In this document: positions 21,331-34,700 of the stretch, in pieces
Layout: each line of letters opens with the position of its first letter
How positions within the stretch are numbered: position 1 is the first letter of the stretch
From: Whitmania pigra
Taxonomy: Eukaryota; Annelida; Clitellata; Hirudinida; Haemopidae
DNA: 64,000 nt
Direction of reading: 5' to 3'
Assembly (NCBI GenBank): GCA_021613335.1
Contig: JAJTWR010000260.1
Span: forward strand, 2,613,501-2,677,500
Translations under genes and position numbers: made by a program
Notes under the pieces: model-generated
Told to the model about the DNA's origin: nothing
The model's database searches: none
Seen by the model: the letters and a program-made list of their open reading frames with translations, nothing else

Positions 21331-22221
21331 CAATAATAAACTACAAAAAGAAATTTCATAAAAGTATTCTGCTTGTATACCATAGAAACTTACTCTGAAG
21401 TTTATTTGCACATTGTTAATTTTATTTTATAGCTTGTATCGAGATAGGGTTGGCAGACGTCCAGACATATTCTTTTTTCTAACCTGGTGTCCTCCGCCCG
21501 GCTAAGTTAAAAACCTTTAAAATGTCCAGCCTTTCTTATATTATAATTTTTATGTATTGTTGTTACAACTTACAATGGGAATCTACACTCTACCGTATGT
21601 CTACATTGTTGCAATGTACAAAGCCTATGCATTTCTGCGAAATACTTAATTAATATTTACAAAGGTTAACCTCTCCACTTTCAAAATATGTCATTTACAT
21701 AATTTCTATGCATACAATACTCAAATTTTGCAAATAACCAGACAATCATCAATAAAGCAGGCACGACTTGTAAATCTGCAATTTTTCACACAGAAATCTA
21801 GAAAACTATCTGGACCGTTATAACTTTACTAATTCTCTGATATTAGCAATGTTAGTTGGCTATATTAAAATTTTCTTTTTCGTGAAAAAACAAACTATTA
21901 TAACTGAATTTCTTTATGTAAATAAATTCGGTGAGTAAAACTCTCATTCATTTCATTTTGTGCTTATTAACTGGAAGAATAGTCCTAGATCAGTATTTTC
22001 TAACTAAAAGTTTATTATTTATAAATTAGGTTACTAGTGTGTGGTGTCGTGGTATGCACAGTAAGAGGAATTGGAAAGGGGATCTTCCTTCCAAGTGGGC
22101 CCAGGGCGACCCAGGCACTGAATAAGCCACAAGTTATTAGTCCACAAAATGGTAATCTTATTTCAAATATTTTCATTATAAAAGTGTTATCAAAATAATT
22201 TATTGAGCAGAAACATGTAAA
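21331..22221. other. Gene-free AT-rich stretch, telo2 downstream flank
   Basis: No gene recognised on either strand. The part next to 22222 is the 3' flank of telo2. Confidence 0.45.
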
Positions 22222-24654
22222 TCATTGCAAAAGTTTGATTCTGAGGGCATTTAACAAGGAGAGAATTTGTTCTGCAAACTGTGAACATTGAGAATCAGGA
22301 TCTCTTGAATTTGTCACAACTAACCAAGAATGCAAGTCACACATGTCTTGAGACATTTCATGCAGAGATTGGCTTGCATCAAGGACAACAATGGATATAA
22401 AAACAGCATGAAGAACTGCCCTCCTTATACCCATTTCAGCATGCAGCCTGAATCGAGTGCTGAACTGCAGCAATGTCTTTGCCATGCTGCTTGAACTTGG
22501 TATGTTGATGGAGCAATAAACAATTGAAGATAGTGCATGTAAGAATTTTTCCAGAAGCAAGTGATCACATCCACACATGTCAACATGTTCTTTTGTTTCA
22601 ACATTTTTCAACAATGGATAAAAGAACCATCCTGCACAAGTTGAAAATCGGTTTTTAAACTCTTTCATTTGTACTTTTGCATGATCTTTTGCAAACCTTC
22701 TTGTCTTTGAATCAATTCTCTCCTGAACAACTTTTTGCCAATCTTTTATGTTATCTGGGCAATATGTCTTGATGTGCTCTTCTTCATCTTTCCTTTCTTT
22801 GCTTGAATTGGGAGACGAAAGATTTTGTGCACCTTTGACAAGGATGTCCAATATTTCCATTCTCTGCCTTTGGTTATAATTCCTCTCATAAAACTCTTGG
22901 GTCAAGAAATGAGCAATTGCCTCAGGACTTTTTACAACTAACTCAACAAGAGCATCAAACCTGAGCTTATGAAAATTGTCAAAAGAGAATCGATCCTCTA
23001 AATAAAGCAGCCTCCTGCACAACTCAATATCTAATCCATCTAATCCTGAATGTTTCTCTATGAGTAAGCAACAGGCTTTCAAACATTCCTCCATAAATTT
23101 ATGGTCTTCATAATTTGTGAGACCTTCAATACATTGAACAAAGTATGTAGGACCTGATTTTCTTTGCACTGCAGGCAAAGGCAGTAAGTCATCATCATCA
23201 TCATCACTGTCCAACAATTCTTTGTTAACCTGTGACTCTGCATTACTTTCATCCGGTTCTCCACATAAATTTTCATTCAAACCCATCTCCTTTTCAAAAT
23301 CATCAGATTCCAAAAGTTTGAGAAGTTTTTTTGTAAAGTGATCATCTTCAATAGGCAACTCAAGTTTTATATCAACAGGAACTGCTAATGATGAAAGATT
23401 CTGAGCGACAATCATCCCCATTTGTCGAATTTCGTGCACCGATGAATCGAGATAAGAAGCCAATCCATTAAGAACAGTTTTGTTCATTTCTTCTTTAACA
23501 TCATCTGGAATAACCATATCGCTTTTGAGTATTTTCAAGCCTATTAAAATTACTTGGCACAAATAGTAAGTTTGTTCAAATGGCTGGTATTTCAATAAGT
23601 CCTTCTGACACCAGACCTTGAGAACACTGATGAACAATTTATCAAACAATTTCTTCAAGTTAACATCAGATGCCAAATACTTTAGAATGTTCTTAGGGAT
23701 CCTTGAATCAGTGAAATACCGAGAGAGAATGAACTTATGAATGAGAATATTTTCCAGTTTTAGGTTTCTGAGAGGAATATCACCTAAGAAGTCACTAATT
23801 TTCAGTGGAAAGTTGATCTGAAGTATTAATGGTTCAACCACACAATCAAGACACCAATCATCGACATTTAAAATAACCTTTTGCATCAGTCTCCTCCATA
23901 ACCAGATCTTTGAAAGCTGTGTTGAAATCGAGTCCATTATACATTTCCACATATTTTGTCCATAACCAGACACACACATTTTCCCCAACAATTTTGATAT
24001 TGGAATGACAGTTGTATCAAGGCCAGAAGCTAGCCTCCTATGACAAAATGTCAACGTTTCAATGATTTGCTTACTAATATGGCAAGAATATTTATCTGGA
24101 TAAAATAGATCGGTTGCCAATGAATCTTTGTTTTGGAAGAGAATGGTGTCTGGAAGAGAGCAAATGACTTGAATGAACTCTCTGAATGACTCATCAGTAG
24201 AAAGCAATGAAGTGCCAGAGTAACATTCTCGACACCTTTTAAGCAAAGCTTTACTCACACAATCGCTTTCCATAAGGTCATTAACCCAAATGACAATTTT
24301 ATGAAATCTCAAACTTTGGTGTCTAACATTTTTCAAAGATTGACAGACCACAAGGAAAGCTTGTTCTGATGGACCACACATTATGAGCTCCCTTATTAAA
24401 CTTTCAAAGGTTTTTCCTTTTGTGCTAGCATCAAGATGTGATGGATCAAAGTTACTTAATAAAAATGACAGAAACCCAGAGTAGTGAGAATCCATGAATT
24501 GTTCACATTGTTTAGCATCACCTCGCCCAGGCAAAAGTTCAGAAATTTCATAAAGATATTTAAATTCAGTGGTCATAGAACTATCAGTTGAAGTGATTTC
24601 ATTCCTAGCATTTAGCACAAGTTTTGAAAGTAAGTCTCCATCCATTAAATCCAT
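22222..24654 (-). CDS. TELO2: TELO2 (Tel2), scaffold of the TTT complex
   Basis: An uninterrupted 810-codon frame, close to the human protein in length. Conserved TELO2 blocks are clear: PTYFVQCIEGL, FDNFHKLRFDALVELVV, FYERNYNQRQRMEILDIL, KNRFSTCAGWFFYPLL and the C-terminal LLEKFLHALSSIVYCS. An acidic stretch LLDSDDDDDDLLPLP (near residues 465-480) sits where the vertebrate protein has its CK2-phosphorylated DSDD motif, which binds PIH1D1 of the R2TP co-chaperone. With TTI1 and TTI2, TELO2 helps newly made PIKK kinases (mTOR, ATM, ATR, DNA-PK, SMG1) to mature. The single-exon structure is odd among its intron-rich neighbours and could reflect intron loss or a retrocopy; the frame is fully open and no poly(A) tract or target duplication was seen. 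The N-terminus MDLMDGDLL is the first Met after an upstream stop. Confidence 0.93.
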   Translation of the reverse strand: MDLMDGDLLSKLVLNARNEITSTDSSMTTEFKYLYEISELLPGRGDAKQCEQFMDSHYSGFLSFLLSNFDPSHLDASTKGKTFESLIRELIMCGPSEQAFLVVCQSLKNVRHQSLRFHKIVIWVNDLMESDCVSKALLKRCRECYSGTSLLSTDESFREFIQVICSLPDTILFQNKDSLATDLFYPDKYSCHISKQIIETLTFCHRRLASGLDTTVIPISKLLGKMCVSGYGQNMWKCIMDSISTQLSKIWLWRRLMQKVILNVDDWCLDCVVEPLILQINFPLKISDFLGDIPLRNLKLENILIHKFILSRYFTDSRIPKNILKYLASDVNLKKLFDKLFISVLKVWCQKDLLKYQPFEQTYYLCQVILIGLKILKSDMVIPDDVKEEMNKTVLNGLASYLDSSVHEIRQMGMIVAQNLSSLAVPVDIKLELPIEDDHFTKKLLKLLESDDFEKEMGLNENLCGEPDESNAESQVNKELLDSDDDDDDLLPLPAVQRKSGPTYFVQCIEGLTNYEDHKFMEECLKACCLLIEKHSGLDGLDIELCRRLLYLEDRFSFDNFHKLRFDALVELVVKSPEAIAHFLTQEFYERNYNQRQRMEILDILVKGAQNLSSPNSSKERKDEEEHIKTYCPDNIKDWQKVVQERIDSKTRRFAKDHAKVQMKEFKNRFSTCAGWFFYPLLKNVETKEHVDMCGCDHLLLEKFLHALSSIVYCSINIPSSSSMAKTLLQFSTRFRLHAEMGIRRAVLHAVFISIVVLDASQSLHEMSQDMCDLHSWLVVTNSRDPDSQCSQFAEQILSLLNALRIKLLQ

Positions 24655-25767
24655 GTCCTCCTAAAATTTATCAAACGTATTTTAACTTGGAATTATTCAG
24701 TTATGCTTTAGTGAATTCCTAAACTACCAAATAAAATAATATAATACTTGGCGAAATGAATCTAAAAACTTCCAATTCCGCTTAGCTGCAAGTAAGTCAA
24801 TGTAGCGTAGCCTCTAAAGATTCTTATTTAAACTTTTGCATAAAAACATAAAATTGTCAAAACTAGAAAAAAAAATCGGAAAAAATCGAGACAGCTGACC
24901 AATACCTTATTTCAATATCACTCAAACCATAAATATTAATATAACATGTTAGCTATAAATTAAATTAAGTCGTAGTTGTTTGAATAAAATTTGAGAAAAT
25001 GAAATTGTTTGGTATTACAAAATTGTCAGCTATTTTAGAATTGCTATTTGCGCATAATTTAGTTAATTACCTCAGCCTAATTCTAGTGTTGGGTTATAGG
25101 AAGTTAAATTTACATTTTATATACTCATAAAACGATCAACACTGTTAAAATAACATTAATCCGAAGTCTACATTTAAAACCAATAGTCGGTCGACCTTGT
25201 TTTATACAGAGTTTCATTTGTAAAATACTACCGTCCAGGCAGAATAGACCTCGGAACTCACTGACAGAGCCGTTACAGATTAAAAGTTAGGCAGCCCTGA
25301 CTAGGGCGATGCTAGCAGAAGAGTGTCGTGAAAGTGGTAGTATGCTAAACGAAAAACAACTCCAAGATCCTTCTCAAGCTATTTGATCGACCCCAAGTGG
25401 AGCAACGGCGACGACCTATCAGTTTTAACCCGGCATTCAGGGAGAATAATTTTAAAACTCCGTAATCCCTGAGTGGTCCGGCGGCCAATTTCAGTGCACT
25501 CCCTAAATTTCGCTACTTAAATCACATTCTGACTCACCGCCATCGTAAAACTTATGATTTCCAACTAATCTGCAAATTATGATGAAGCAAGGAAACAATA
25601 AAAGCTCAATACCAGATGTTTATATTTACTTTTCAACAAATCAGAGCAGTGAGAAGCATTCTAATAACATTGTCTCAGCATTTCAAATCAAATTTAGTGC
25701 TTCTGGGACCCTGCAAAATTTAAGAAATAGTAGTGTAGGTGCAGAAAATAATCATTCCAAACTTAAT
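24655..25767. other. telo2 upstream region and ranbp2 3' flank
   Basis: No gene supported. The segment at about 25230-25500 is less AT-rich than its surroundings, without recognisable coding content. A weak plus-strand frame at 25579-25782 lies opposite the ranbp2 3' end and was not accepted. Confidence 0.45.
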
Positions 25768-28700
25768 TCAATCCATACTTAATTCTTCCTGGCATTCCTC
25801 CAATTTCTTCAGGAAATCGCTTGCCAAATCTATTGTCTGAATTTAATAACAAGATAATAAACTATTGCATTAAATGACCATAAACATCTCAACACTATAC
25901 CTTGAATTTCAGAGCAAACTGTTCAACTTTGGGCTCCTCTGAGAAATCATTTGCAAACCAACACAAAGCCCTCTCAGAAGACTCCATAAATTTAAAATTC
26001 ATGTCAGCAGTGAGCAAGTGATTGCAGACCACCTTGTGAATCTGTTCCCTTCTCAGCAGCAGTCGATAAACTCCCGTTTCCTTGTTCTTGAGTATTTTCA
26101 TTTCACCAACTCCCCTCTCTTTCCACTGTCCGTCAAATCGGTACAACATGGATCTCTGCTTGTATATTTCTACCTCATCTTCCTCTCCCGTAGTCACTTC
26201 AACTTCAGGCAAGCTAATTATGGGCTCAAAATGGATGTCCCTCTCCTCAACCACTTCATCTTCTTCATTTTGATCTAGGTAATAACATAGATTTGAACTT
26301 CTGCAACATACATATTTTAATATATTATTTATTGAATACCTTCAGTGGTTGAACTTTGAGGCTTCTCAGGAGTAGCTGATGAAAACAGCTTTTCACCAGC
26401 ACCCTTCCAGGAGAAATTGGAATCTAAAATTAATAATCCATATTATTACTGCTATAATGTATGATCCACTGTGGATAAAATCACAAAAGTTCTTGCAATC
26501 TCAGAAAGCTCAATATTTAAAATTTGATGAATATTAACAAAGTGCTAACCTGTTTTAAAGGTTGTGCCAGTGGTGGATAAACTTGAAAAGTCAAGCTTAT
26601 TTGAACCTGATCCAAACACCTGACTTGAGACATCTACGCATTGAAAAATCACGATGAAAATTCTGAACGTCTCGTGTTTCTAACAAAATACATTACCTGC
26701 TGATGACAAGGGTGTTTTCGCAACAGCATTGAAGGAAAATGTCAAAGGGGTGCTGCTTTTATCAGGCTTAAATCCTGATCCTTCTTTTGATGAACTGCCT
26801 AAGTCTGTTTTAGAGAAGGATCCAAATACTGGCAATGAAGATGGGGATGCTAGAAATTTTACAAATATTATAATTCATACAACATTGCTTCAAAATATAA
26901 CCAGAATCACTCACATTTAAAACTTTCATTCACTTTGTTAAATGAAAACAGTGTACCACTTTCAGAAGAATTCTTTGATTCTAATTGAATTGCTTCACCT
27001 GAAATACCAAAAGGAATGATGCAAAATAATTTGTAATGGCTATAAATAAATAAAAACCAAAAACTGTATACCATTCTTTGCCAAAGCATCTCCAATATTG
27101 GCATCTGAGGTTGCACTGTCATAGTTGGACTTGAGGGACTGCTTCAAAGAATCAAATGTAAACAAACCAGGCTTGCTTGCTACTGAATTTAAAGTTGTTC
27201 CACAAATTAAGTTGGAAGAGGAGCTGCTTGTAGCATTTGAAGATGAAACCAGGGACTGAGATGTTTTCGGTGAAATACTTGGTTCTTTGTGAAATAATAA
27301 TGAAAAAGTTAAAAAAAAGCATAATCCAGGAAATTAAAAAATAAATCACCTGATGATTTGAACTCAAACTCTTCATTGCAGCCTATGCATCCTTTGCACG
27401 GTGGCATGTTTAGATAGTTGTAAAAGTTCTTCGGAAGCATCCAGCGCCCAGCCTCCTCTATGAGATTGCTGCCTGGTTCTTCGACGTAAGTGATAACACA
27501 ATCGGTAACAGACTCCTCATTGGCAGAGGACGTGTTCCTGTCTTTCGTATCTTCGACTACTTGAAGAAAGTGTTTTTTGAACTCAACAGCCTGTTCCTCA
27601 GTTTTGAACTTTATACAAAGTTGTTGAAGCTCCTGATCACCATCTACATAATCATGGGCATACCATACTAAAGCCTTCTTGTTATTCATCAGTGGATGGA
27701 GTTGCATATCAGGCATGATGTAGTGATTGCAGCAGATTTTGTGAATCTTGTCCCTTCTCATCAGCACCCTCACTTTCCCAGTATTCTCGTTTCTCAACAA
27801 CTTGACAGTTCCCGATCCCTTTTCCTTCCATTCGTTGTTATGAAACCTGAAGATCTTTGCATTTCCATTCTCATAAAGCACAGTCTCATCTTCTTCAAAT
27901 GTCTTGATTTCATAATTGTCAGGCAACTTCACTATTGGCTCAAACTGAATATGAGAATCCTCTCCATCAACGTTGGTGTACAATTCATCTTCCACTTCAG
28001 GTGATTTGGCATCGCTAACATTAGATGATGAAGCAGCCACAGTTTTTGGTACTTCTTCCATGTTACTTGTCAACCCAGCAAAAGTGAATGTTGGGGTCGA
28101 TATATTAAATGGAGCCAAACAACTTGATTTCACAGACAAATCAGATGACTGCTCATTTGTTGTGGTTGTCAATTTGGAACCAAAGCCTTGGAACTGTGAC
28201 CCAAAAATTGAAGTGGTTGCCTCTGATTTTGATGATTCGTTTATAACTTTTGAATCTTTTGTAGCAGTACTTTTAAGAAAACTGAAAGTTAATCCACTTG
28301 TTTTATCTTCTGGCTTTGCTGGCACTGGATCAATTTTTTGAACAGGTGGGAAAAAGCTGAACCCTGTTTTTGGGTTTGCTTGAGATTCTTGTGTTGATCC
28401 AAACACAAATTTTGGAGTACAAGCTACATTTTTGACTTCTAAAGGAGCCTTACTTGATGATGTATCAGATCCAAACAATGGGGCTGCATTTTTGACTTCT
28501 AAAGGAGCCTTACTGGATGATGTATCAGATCCAAACAATGGGGCTGCATTACCAAATAGATTGGTGATGGGAGCAGCCTGCGAGGATGAAACATTTGCAA
28601 AACCTCCAAAGGGGACACCTCCAAAGCCCCCTGAAGACTGTTGGCCAAATTGAAAACCTCCTTGGCTTCCAAATGTTACCTTAGACTCAGTTTTAATTTG

Positions 28701-31700
28701 AGATGAAAGTGAAGATAAATTTTCACATCCAGGCTTTGGGGATTCACAGGACACACACTTAGTAGAAGTTCCTGGATTCCTGACATAACAATCATTGCAG
28801 TTCCATTCTCCATCTTTTGCTTTAAATTGGTCAGCTAAACTTACAGATTCCTTGTCATTAGCAACAATTGAAGTTTTTTGAAAACCTCCCTGATTACCAA
28901 TCACCTGAGTCACTTGGAATGTTGTTGGAGATGAGTTTTCACATCCAGGTTTTGGAGACTCACAGGACATGCACTTAGTAGAAGTAGCTGGATTCCTGAC
29001 ATAACAATCTTTGCAGTTCCATTCTCCATCTTTTGCTTTAAATTGGTCAGCTAAACTCAGCGAATTTTTGGCGTTCGTGGAAGATGTCTTTAGAAAATCA
29101 GAAACAACAGTTTTGATGCTATCTGTGGGTTCGGACGTGCCGAGATTCTGCTGACACGACTCAAAGCATTCTTTAAATGCTAAGGCAATCTCTTTTGTTT
29201 TGAACTTTATGCAAAATTGCTCCTTTTTCATTTCTTCCTCAGCATAATCCATGGCCATCCAGCAGAAGGAATTTTCAGACGTGTCCATGGACTTCAACTG
29301 CATCTCTGCAGTAATGAAATGATTTGCACATACCTTTAACACCTGATCCCTTCTCATTAATATTCTTGCTTTCTTGTTCACTTTATTTCCAAGAATTTTG
29401 ATTTCACCAACTCCTCTTTCTTTCCACTGCTTGGACTCACAATCCATCCTGTACAATTTTCCTCTTTCTCCGAACAACTTGTTACAATCCTCTTCTCCCG
29501 TGACAACATTGACGATCGGCAGAGAAACAAGTTTGAACTCTCCAACGGGTTCGTATTCTTCGACGGATTCATCGTTGTCCACCTCGGTCGCTTCGGTCAT
29601 AACAGGTTCTGTTGAAATTTGTGATGCAGCAGCATCAACACTGGTAGATTGGGGAGGATTGTTAGTAAAAGAAAATTTGAATGGAGAATTTGATGCAGAG
29701 ACAGAATTTCCAAATGAGAAGTTTGAAAAGAGATTTGATGTTGATGTTTTCACTTTCTCCAATCCTTTTGTCTCAGGGACTTTTTCAGCCTTGTTTACTA
29801 TAGGTGGTACATTAAAGATAAGTCCCCCACTGATGGTCTTTGGCCCTGTGGTTGCCATTGCACTATTAGCAACTGTTTTACTGCTAGAAACGTCCATTGA
29901 AGTGCCAATCGACGTCTTGATCTTTTGTACTTGATTAACTGTACTTGTAAATCCAAACAAATTCTTTGGAGTTGATGAAGTAGATGTTTTTATGTCAACC
30001 TGTTTCAAAGTCACAGCAACTGAGCTCACAGGCGTGGCATTAGTTGGTGGAGATGTCAAGAGCTTTGCCAATGATGAGTTGGAGCATACCACTTGAGAAC
30101 CTGATTGGGGTGTCTTGACGGCAAAAGATGCAACGGGCTTCACGGACTGTAAGACAGGAATCGTGCTTTTTGGTGTTGCAGCAGCAGCAACTTCTGATTT
30201 TCCTCCACTTGCAATAGGTGAATATTTTGGGAAAAAGTTGGAATCAATTGAGGGCAGCAAACCATCATTGGCCTCAGCTCCTCTGTAGTTTGCATACTCA
30301 ATATCAGCATCAATTAGGCCAGGTGTAGACAAGAAGTTCCCTGCAAAGTGGTTATTTAATGGAGATTTGTATATATCCTGGTGGGACATAGGAAGGTTTT
30401 GTCTAAAGTTTGGAATTGACTGAGGGTTGTTGAATCCCGGGAACACCATGCCCGACTGCAATGGATTCATGCCTGGCTGAATGACTGTATGGAATTTATC
30501 CATCATTAGGTGATTCTGCATCCTCACATCAGTCTCTGGAGAATGTTTGAAGGCACCACCAGGGTAAATTTGAAGATGGGATGGAGGCATCATATGGTTA
30601 AAGGGCATTGTCCACATAACTTTTTGGGCTTCAAGTGATGCAATTTTACTCTCAAGTATGGCTATCCTCTCCTTTAGATAAATTAAAACCAAGAGTCATA
30701 TAAATTCAGAAAACAGATATTTTCATTGACTCACCAATAACTTGTGATTGTCTTCAGACATATTTTTAAACCTCTGATCCACATAATGTGTCAGAGAACC
30801 CAGTCTAATTTCTACATTATCCCAGTCATTCTGATTTCTGCCCTTCTGCTGTAAAATAAAACAATTTCTTAGTATCATACTAAACCTCTTCTTCTGCCCT
30901 TCTGAACTATCCTTACCTTTGTAAATGGAGTGCTGGAAGTCATAAAAGTTGACTTCACATTGTTTGATGCCTTCTGAGGAGTGCAAGAAAACTTGGCTTC
31001 TCCAAAGTATGTGCAGTCATCAGTTAATTCAGATACAAACTCATAATCTGAAATGAGATAATTGATAATAAAGGTGGAAATTATGGATGGATCAAATAGA
31101 TCAAAATTTCAAACCATTGAAGTTTTGGACATTCAAAAGTTTGGACTCAACTTCTTCTAAGCCTATCTTTATTTTCTTCTCAAGTTCCTTTTAGAAAATT
31201 AATATTGTGTTAATGTCAACATCATTCAATATTCAAAATTCAAAATCAATAGTAAAATTTAGGCTACCAAGTTTCCAAAGGCTAACTCAAGTGCATTTTT
31301 GTATGCATCCTTTGCCTTTGTTAATTGATTGAGATGATCATTTTTACCCTCATCCAGTGTATCACCTGGTTGACCCAATCCTGCTTCACCTCCGGCCATG
31401 TCTTTATAGATCTAAATTAAACATAATGAGTAATAATTGGAAAAGCATTGGAAATTAATCACCAATAACAAAAGAATTTTACCTCAGCAGCTTCATAGAA
31501 TGATTCAGCACTCTTAATACCCTTCAAAATCCTCAAAGCTTCATTCAAATTGTTTGATTTCTTACAACGCTGGGCAAAAAACATTTGCCCTTCTTGGTGC
31601 AACTTTTTTAGGTCAGCTTCAGAGATGGGTGTCTTGCGATATTCAAACAAACACTTTGAAGGAGGTAAGTATGACCTGCTATGAAATACATTAATTGGTA

Positions 31701-34700
31701 AAACTTAAATCATACGACAAGCATTGAACATCACAATGCACTTACTTAAGTAACGTCTCAATTAAAACCAATGCTTTCTTCCACATATGTAATGTTTGAG
31801 CTTCAACATAAGCATCTTGCTCAGTAAAGTCCACAGTTGAATCCAATCTATCATTCTGTTGGGACAGCTACAAAATATTCCAATGATAACGCAATATTAT
31901 AATAATAATACAATAATGCAGTGATGATACATTAATAATACAAAATATTACTAATGATAATGCAATTACAATACAACAATAATAATACAATAATGATACA
32001 TTAATAACACTATATATGAAAGCATAAATACCTTGAGTGCCCACGTCTTAGCTAGATTCGATACCAACTCCACATTCATTCCATGGGTTCCGATCAGTCT
32101 TATCGTTTTGAGTCCATTCTCAAGCACCTTGGCATCTTGAATCATGCTGCATTGAAAAAGAGATGAAATAAAATACAATGCTTAGGAACAAATGTCACAC
32201 AAAATAAAAACCTGGAAGGAATTGACTTTATCTTGTTGACCGCTATCCACCACTGTGATTGATCAGGTGAACACAAGACGGAGTTAATAGAAAAAGGCAG
32301 CAAATATGGTTGATGGGAATCACAATATTTCAGCTGCTCAGCAAGATTTTGTGCACTACATTTTACAGTGGCCATCAAATATGTCTGCAAAGTATGGAAT
32401 TACAATTATGTACAAATAAATGTTATCTCAGTTGAAAGAAATACTGAAGACGAACTTGTACGTCCATCTGACTCAGAGTATCTGGTGATGAAGATTCCAG
32501 ATGATCACATCCACTTGGTAGCCAAGGATACAAGGCAAATGGATCTATAAAATAACAGAGAATTAAACAACTAAAGCGCTATATTCAAGCCGTTACAATA
32601 ATTACTTACAGTCTGGTTGGACTTCCCCTGAGTTGTCATAATAATGGAGACAAATCCATACCAAGAGTGCAAGATTTTCAGGATAAGATGCTTGCACCTC
32701 TGTAAACATACATTTCATTAAATAAAGACTTAAAATCAATGATAATACAAAATTTACAAAAACAATATAAACCTCCATCCCATTCCTCCAAGTCAGAAAT
32801 ATTAGGCAGATTAGGGAGACTTTTGAATGAAAGGCATTTGTGAAAGAATGATTTATCCAGAGACTCCTTAGGCTCAGATTGAGAATATATCATTTGGCAA
32901 ATCCTGTTCCTCCCCTACAATAACAAAATAAACATGAAATGCTAAAGTAGAACATTAAATCACAGCAACAAAAATCAACTGCTACAAACCACGTTGTGAA
33001 AAAAATCATCCTGAACTCTACGAAGCCACTTATCTCCGCACGATCTGTCGTCATATTTCTTCCTCAGCATGTGACCTTAAAGAACAGTTGAAACACTGGA
33101 CATTAATTTTTACAAATCAAAATCAATAACACCCCCTCCCAAATGTTGTCAATCTTCAACACGTCATGGCAGACATTTATTACGTCATGGGAACTTAGGC
33201 ATAATTTATATTAATTGGTTTTTTAAAATAAGTCATTTTCTACATGTGCTTACAGCAGTTGCAATAATTTCTGATAACTGACAAGTTGAATGTTGAACAA
33301 AAGTGAAATGTAATAATATCTTCATACCAATTTGGCTGCATCTGTAACATGACAGCTGATGCCATCTTTTGAGGAATGGTTTCTTATTCTCAGAAGCAGA
33401 AGTAAACCAGGATTCCTTGACGTCAAGAGGACGTCTTGACATGCTGGCTAGGAAACAGGCAAATGAAGGATCAGCCAATGTCCTCCAACTTAGTTGTTCC
33501 TGCAACATTAAATTGTTTAATTAAAATTAAAATCAATTAAATTAATTGTAAAAATGTAAAGCTAATCTAATAAGTCATTAACCTTTTGAGCTTTGTTAAG
33601 CATTAGTGTTCCACAAAGAAAGAGATATTGAGCTTTCAACTCCAATATGAGCATCTTCAAAGGTTCTGCAGAAGTGTTAGCATCATCTTTCAGGTTGCAC
33701 AATTCTTGATCCAAACTAAAATTTACACAATGTATTAAATAAATATTTATATTGCACTACATGTTATAATATGTTGTATTATTCAACAGATAGTATAAAT
33801 GTATAAATCATATCTTGACAATAAAGTACAAAATGCAACCTCCAAAGGACACTGGTTGCACTGGTAATTGAAGGGGACTGTGCAACACTCAGTGATGCAT
33901 AGAGGCACAGGGCAAGGAAGTAACACTCATAGAATTCTGTTGGCAGTTTTTCCTCTTTCTTACATCTCTTGTATTCCTGAAATAAGTCAATTCCAATCAG
34001 TTCAAATCAGTCGAATAAATCAACAAAATCTCCACTCACTGAAAGCACTTCAACCAGGCATTTGTACCAGTCGTAAGATGAAGTAAACAGTTCTTGTGAC
34101 TCTGCTTCAATCACCAGTTTGTAGGCCTCATCTGCTTTTCCTCCTGACATGTACAACCTCAGCAACTTCATCTTCCTCATTGCATCTTTTGGATACTTTG
34201 CCTGTCGTCAAATGATGTCGTCAACACATCCGATGCATGCAAACTAAGACGTCAAACTAACCGATTCGGCCTCATAGAATTCAATGTTTTTAAAGATGTT
34301 GTTATTGTTGCTGGAGTTATCCTGATTAACATCATTTGCCTTGACCTGTTCAAATTGTTGTAGGTTAAAATTCAGATTCATAAGATAATTTTCATAAGAA
34401 ACTATTTAATCAAATGCATCAATAAAATAAATACTAAAAAAAAGATGTGTAATATGATATTATCGATGATAAAAACAATGTGATCACTAACTTTTAGTTT
34501 GAAAACATCAGCATCGTTTGGAAAGTATTTTTCAGCCTTTGCAGCCCAAAACTGAAATTCAAATTAATTAATAAATCTACCCAACAAATTAGATATTTCC
34601 ACAAGCAAGAGCTGTTAAATGTATTTAAGATCTTACCTTTGCCTCATCAGTGATGACATTTAAACTGGCAAATAACTTACAAACTGAAAATATAAAATAT

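Noticed and set aside
25579..25782. Plus-strand frame of 67 codons near the ranbp2 stop
   Set aside because: It overlaps the last ranbp2 exon on the other strand and has no domain or splice context; likely antisense chance.
29374..29934. Plus-strand frame of 186 codons within ranbp2
   Set aside because: Shadow of the coding strand opposite RanBD1; the minus strand has a clear conserved protein.
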